A stretch of DNA of 64,000 nt from Bacillota bacterium. GTDB taxonomy: Bacteria; Bacillota; Clostridia; Acetivibrionales; DTU013. Location: positions 1-64,000 of the forward strand of contig JAEZMD010000021.1 of NCBI GenBank assembly GCA_023435745.1, written 5' to 3'. The notes below the pieces were generated by a model. That model did not search any database and was not told the DNA's origin. It saw nothing but the letters and a program-made list of their open reading frames with translations. Below are positions 60,771-64,000 of this stretch, piece after piece; positions within the stretch are counted from its first letter, which is position 1; each line of letters opens with the position of its first letter. The position numbers and the translations under genes were made by a program.

Positions 60771-62129
60771 TTGGTGCCAATTGAAATAATTTATCTTATT
60801 GTCTTACTAGCTGCTATTGTTTTGGCTTTTGTAGTCCTGAAACGTCCCATTTATGAGGCAATGTTCATAGGTTATGTTGTTATGATCGCTGTTACAGGTC
60901 AGTGGAAAGACTTCTTCCCTCATCTTGTGTCCACATCCACAAATACACTGTTTTACGCTATTATTGCATTTTTAGCAGTGGCGCAGATTTTTGGACATAC
61001 AAAAGTTATTGATGATGTTATTAATATCATTCTTGCAATCTTTGGACGGTTCAGGGGCGGAGCCGGATATGTGGCAGTTATCGGGAGTACCTTCATGGGC
61101 GCCCTGTCCGGCTCCGGTGCAGGCAACGTGGCAGCTACAGGTGTGTTCACAATTCCAGCCATGAAAAGATCCGGCTTCCCTGCACATCTGGCTGCCAACG
61201 TGGAAATGGCCGCCAGTACAATGGGCAATATGATTCCTCCGGCTGGCGTAATAACGGCGGCATTTGGTATTCTAAATACTGCATATCCCGATAAATATTC
61301 AATGTCACAATTCTGGCTTCTAATGTGGGGTATCTCTATTTGGTTTATAATTCAAAGAATAGTAACACTTTATGTTTTTTGCCGCTATTACAAGGTTAAG
61401 CCCATGGCCGGAAGCGAAGTGCCAAAGCTTGGCGAAGCACTGAAAAAAGGGTGGAAAGCTCTTTTGCTTCCGGTAATAATATTCCTGCCTTTCTTCCTGG
61501 ATGCTCAGTTGAAATCCACATTCTTTACAGAAAGGCTTGGCGCAGGGGCAAGTAACATGTCCAGCTGCATATTGCTTTTCACCCCCGGTCTTGCAGGTAT
61601 ATATGCATTGCTTATAGGCAGGAAGAATGTAAAAACAAATCCCGGAGCTACTGCAAAAATGTTTTCCGGTATGGTGAAGAGCATAGTACCGGTCTGTGCT
61701 ACAATCTTCTTTGCTTATTCAATAAGCAACCTGTTCGGGGTACTGGATTTTGGTGCAAATATCGGAGAATATATCAACTCCTGGGGACTTCCTTTATGGG
61801 CTCTGGCATTGTTTATCCCGCTATTCTGCGCCTTGCTTGGCATGGTTTTGCCAGGGTCATCCCAGACAGCAATCTTTGGAGGTGCTATTATCGCCATTAT
61901 GGTCGGCTCCGGCGCCAACCCATTCCTTGTTGCCGGTATGCTGCCGGTCATTACAGGAGCTATGGAAGGCATGACTCCCCCGCTTGCGCTGTGTATGTAT
62001 ACCGCAATGGGTATAGCGGGCTCGGGAATGAAGGAAACTACAAAAAATACTATGGTATGGGTCACACTTCACTACGTGCTATCGGTCATAGTTATGCTCG
62101 GAATACTCCCAATTTTGGGACTAATATAG
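60771..62129 (+). CDS. TRAP-like large permease
   Basis: A 452-residue membrane protein of the DctM/TRAP large-permease kind, with about twelve segments. Phrases such as ALSGSGAGNVAATGVFTIPAM (split: ALSGSGAGNVAATG and VFTIPAMKRSG), ASTMGNMIPPAGVI and GMTPPLALCMYTAMGIAGSGM are typical of both halves. The start is TTG 60771 or GTG 60774, after AAAGGAG. TRAP systems also need a DctP binding protein and usually a DctQ small permease; no DctP is near. A 102-residue membrane protein follows. Why one operon should hold both an SSS and a TRAP-like carrier is unclear; one might export. Confidence 0.82.
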   Translation: MVPIEIIYLIVLLAAIVLAFVVLKRPIYEAMFIGYVVMIAVTGQWKDFFPHLVSTSTNTLFYAIIAFLAVAQIFGHTKVIDDVINIILAIFGRFRGGAGYVAVIGSTFMGALSGSGAGNVAATGVFTIPAMKRSGFPAHLAANVEMAASTMGNMIPPAGVITAAFGILNTAYPDKYSMSQFWLLMWGISIWFIIQRIVTLYVFCRYYKVKPMAGSEVPKLGEALKKGWKALLLPVIIFLPFFLDAQLKSTFFTERLGAGASNMSSCILLFTPGLAGIYALLIGRKNVKTNPGATAKMFSGMVKSIVPVCATIFFAYSISNLFGVLDFGANIGEYINSWGLPLWALALFIPLFCALLGMVLPGSSQTAIFGGAIIAIMVGSGANPFLVAGMLPVITGAMEGMTPPLALCMYTAMGIAGSGMKETTKNTMVWVTLHYVLSVIVMLGILPILGLI

Positions 62130-62142
62130 GGGGGGTGATATA

Positions 62143-62451
62143 ATGAAAAGGAATAAAATTACCGAAGTGCTGAACACTATTTTCGGTTGGGGTATCTATT
62201 GTGTGCTTATTGCAGGAGGCCTTGCATTCTTCGGCTTTTTGGCCGGCATCATTATAGGCGGCGAAAGTGCTACATCATTGGCTGTGTTTTTGCATAAGCA
62301 ATATTTTCCTGTTGTTATAAGAATTTCCTCCATTATCATCATGCTCGGTCTTGTTAGCATGTATATCAGTAATAAGCACGCTCTTTCGCTCGTCCTGGAT
62401 AAGCAGGATGCAGATGCGGATATCGCAAGTGCAAAACAGGAAGGAAACTGA
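62143..62451 (+). CDS. Small membrane protein following the TRAP-like permease
   Basis: A 102-residue protein with two clear hydrophobic segments (about 17-38, and 55-75) and a charged C-terminus (LDKQDADADIASAKQE). GGGGGGTGAT precedes ATG 62143, 13 bases after the permease stop. It may be the small-subunit partner of that permease; it is shorter than DctQ (about 160 residues, four segments) and I cannot place it in a family. Last gene of the AtuA operon. Confidence 0.7.
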   Translation: MKRNKITEVLNTIFGWGIYCVLIAGGLAFFGFLAGIIIGGESATSLAVFLHKQYFPVVIRISSIIIMLGLVSMYISNKHALSLVLDKQDADADIASAKQEGN

Positions 62452-62518
62452 GTAGCCATCCCATATCTCAGATTGCTTTTTCAACATTATAGGCTTTGTC
62501 TGAATACACCTTTTTTCG

Positions 62519-62554
62519 CCCTGATGTCCAAAAACCGACATTAGGGTATTTTTT
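62519..62554 (+). terminator. Terminator of the AtuA operon
   Basis: Ten-base arms CCCTGATGTC/GACATTAGGG with one G-T pair and an eight-base loop, followed by TATTTTTT, about 70 bases after the small membrane protein gene. Confidence 0.82.
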
Positions 62555-62637
62555 AACCAAGGCCCCCGTTAAGGAGTAGTATTTAGCAGGGCGATAAAAA
62601 AATAAGAAAAAGAATCTGGTTGAATATAAAAATTAAT

Positions 62638-62665
62638 TTGACAGAGAATTTTTTTCGTTTATAAT
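62638..62665 (+). promoter_or_regulatory. Promoter of the aspS T-box leader
   Basis: TTGACA (62638-62643), 16-base spacer and TATAAT (62660-62665), both perfect, ahead of the T-box leader. Confidence 0.8.
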
Positions 62666-62692
62666 ATTAATATCTATATCAAAATGACTGTG

Positions 62693-62944
62693 AAGGGAAG
62701 AGTAGCTCGATTGTCTGAAGTTTCAGAGAGCCGGAAGCAGGTGAAAGTCCGGTACAAGGGCATCGAATGAAGAACATCCCGGAGTCGCTGACCGAAAGTA
62801 TTGACAAGTAGGCTCAGCCGCAGGCGGTGCGTTATTGCCGCAAACCATAGTGTTAATGAGTGGGCTGTGTCTGCAGCCTATTTGGGTGGTACCGCGGAAG
62901 CAGAGCCTTTCGTCCCAATGAAGGGGACGATGTGCTCTTTTTTT
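62693..62944 (+). ncRNA. T-box leader of aspS with overlapping Glu/Asn specifier codons
   Basis: A T-box riboswitch leader. The T-box TGGGTGGTACCGCGG is at 62882-62897, and the terminator has arms AGAGC and CGTCCC pairing with GGGGACG and GCTCT (62902-62938), with a T run to 62944. Stem I has the AGTA motif near its 5' base and a specifier loop between the ATCGA and TCCC arms, reading ATGAAGAACA (62767-62776). The 3' side holds GAAC, in which GAA (Glu, 62772-62774) and AAC (Asn, 62773-62775) overlap by two bases. No GAC Asp codon lies in the loop. The exact loop boundaries need a folding check. Confidence 0.85.
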
Positions 62945-63101
62945 ATAACATCTCCCAACAGTCAAGTATATACATTGAAAAAAAGATTCAGGATGATAAG
63001 TTTTTTCACATGTATTACCTTTACTAGCTGTTGAACAAATTCAATTTACACCATATCCAGAATCATTTGTTCAACTTAAAAACTGAGAATGGAGGAATGT
63101 T

Positions 63102-64000
63102 ATGAAGCGAACAGAATACTGCGGTGCATTCGGAGAGAAAGACATCGGAAAGTCCGTGACCGTAATGGGCTGGGTTCAGACCAAACGGGACATGGGCGGA
63201 GTAATTTTTATCGATCTTCGGGATCGCGAGGGCGTCCTGCAGGTTGTATTCAATGCTCAAGCCCTGACCTCTGAAGATTTTTCTATCGCAGAGCGTCTCA
63301 GAAGCGAAACAGTCATCACTGTCAGCGGTGAAATCCGCCTGCGTGACGATGATACGCGTAATCCCCGGTTGAATACCGGCACAATCGAACTGGCTGCCCA
63401 TCGGATCAAAGTGATCAGCGAGTCAGAGCCTGTCCCATTTTCTATTGAAGAGGGGGTAAAGGTCCGTGAGGATTTGCGGCTGAAATACCGTTATCTCGAT
63501 ATTCGTCGGCCTGAAATGCTGGAAAATCTACGGTATCGTCACCGTGTTTCCAGCGCTGTACATGAATATCTGGACAACGAGGGTTTTATTGAAGTGGAAA
63601 CACCGATCCTGACCAAAAGCACCCCGGAGGGAGCCAGGGATTATCTTGTTCCCAGCCGTGTGTATCCGGGAACCTTTTACGCGCTGCCGCAATCACCGCA
63701 AATTTTCAAACAGCTTTTAATGGTGGGCGGTATCGACAAGTATTACCAGATCGCTCGCTGCTTCCGCGACGAAGACCTGCGGGCCGACCGGCAGCCGGAA
63801 TTTACCCAGGTGGATATGGAAATGTCCTTCGTGGAGCAGGAGGATATCCTGCAGCATCTGGAAAAGCTTTTCAAACATATTTTTAAGGCCATAAAAGGAA
63901 ATGAAATAGCAGAACCCTTTCCCCGCCTGACCTGGCATGAGGCAATGGACCGCTATGGAAGTGATAAGCCTGATCTGCGTTTTGATCTGCACATAACAGA
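63102..64000 (+). CDS. aspS: Aspartyl-tRNA synthetase, 5' part (runs off the window)
   Basis: The first 299 codons of a class II synthetase that charges tRNA-Asp, and in non-discriminating forms also tRNA-Asn. GGAGG seven bases before ATG 63102 sets the start. The N-terminal OB-fold (MGWVQTKRDMGGVIFIDLRD, about 22-41) binds the anticodon. The catalytic core starts with motif 1 (FIEVETPILTKSTPEGARDY), followed by the flipping loop SPQIFKQLLM and motif 2 (YYQIARCFRDEDLRADRQPE, then FTQVDMEMSF). Because the leader senses tRNA-Asn and tRNA-Glu rather than tRNA-Asp, I suspect that the enzyme is non-discriminating and that gatCAB genes follow. The stop is outside the window. Confidence 0.93.
   Translation, partial: MKRTEYCGAFGEKDIGKSVTVMGWVQTKRDMGGVIFIDLRDREGVLQVVFNAQALTSEDFSIAERLRSETVITVSGEIRLRDDDTRNPRLNTGTIELAAHRIKVISESEPVPFSIEEGVKVREDLRLKYRYLDIRRPEMLENLRYRHRVSSAVHEYLDNEGFIEVETPILTKSTPEGARDYLVPSRVYPGTFYALPQSPQIFKQLLMVGGIDKYYQIARCFRDEDLRADRQPEFTQVDMEMSFVEQEDILQHLEKLFKHIFKAIKGNEIAEPFPRLTWHEAMDRYGSDKPDLRFDLHIT

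Overview
The window looks like a chromosomal stretch of an anaerobic, mid-GC member of the Clostridia (Bacillota). The grounds are strong AGGAGG-type ribosome binding sites with frequent TTG/GTG starts, two T-box leaders, a bifunctional AdhE behind Rex-type operators, two lipoteichoic-acid-synthase-like proteins, YesN/YesM-type two-component systems beside carbohydrate ABC importers, and secreted lipoproteins with Gram-positive lipoboxes. No rRNA, tRNA or CRISPR array was seen. Species is not assigned.

Layout. 1-7 kb: a small exported protein, an AlkZ-related winged-helix protein, a CPBP membrane protease, a structured intergenic repeat, an LtaS-like sulfatase, a cyclase-family hydrolase and an XRE regulator. 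7-11.3 kb: a tryptophan T-box (specifier UGG) in front of a trpXYZ-type ABC importer plus an amidohydrolase. 11.3-22 kb: TIM-barrel-like protein, TerC, an exported tandem metallo-beta-lactamase, an AraC regulator, a membrane MutS-like ATPase and a second LtaS-like protein, a frameshifted FAD reductase, a Sir2 deacetylase, and a TnpB element whose nuclease gene has an internal deletion. 22-46.7 kb: a carbohydrate region with a Cache histidine kinase, GH30 enzyme, LRR/SLH-like surface protein, MATE and MFS transporters, two paralogous glycoside hydrolases in tandem, an LplABC-type importer with a YesN/YesM pair, a second solute-binding protein/histidine kinase pair without permeases or response regulator, and GalE. 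46.8-53.3 kb: AraC regulator, heavy-metal chaperone, a NitT/TauT-type ABC importer, tandem repeats, a second copy of the intergenic repeat, and a three-unit array of small genes separated by copies of one 60-bp leader. 53.6-56.4 kb: adhE. 56.6-62.5 kb: a GntR-controlled AtuA/DUF4387 cluster with a sodium symporter and a TRAP-like permease. 62.6-64 kb: a T-box with overlapping Glu and Asn specifier codons in front of aspS, which runs off the window.

How it works together. The 27-45 kb block reads as one sugar-acquisition unit: lipoprotein and two permeases import an oligosaccharide, GH5-like and GH30 enzymes hydrolyse it, the MFS/MATE proteins move products, and the two membrane kinases with one AraC-type response regulator sense it. 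The 56-62 kb block reads as an inducible catabolic operon for an unknown small carboxylate-type substrate. The two T-boxes tie tryptophan uptake and aspartyl/asparaginyl-tRNA supply to tRNA charging.

Most unusual: a five-unit ordered inverted-repeat element present twice 48 kb apart with the same internal spacing; a TnpB lacking the RuvC-I region but keeping its omegaRNA-like 3' end; the dual-codon T-box; the 32-bp palindrome at the AtuA operon start; and the repeated-leader gene array.
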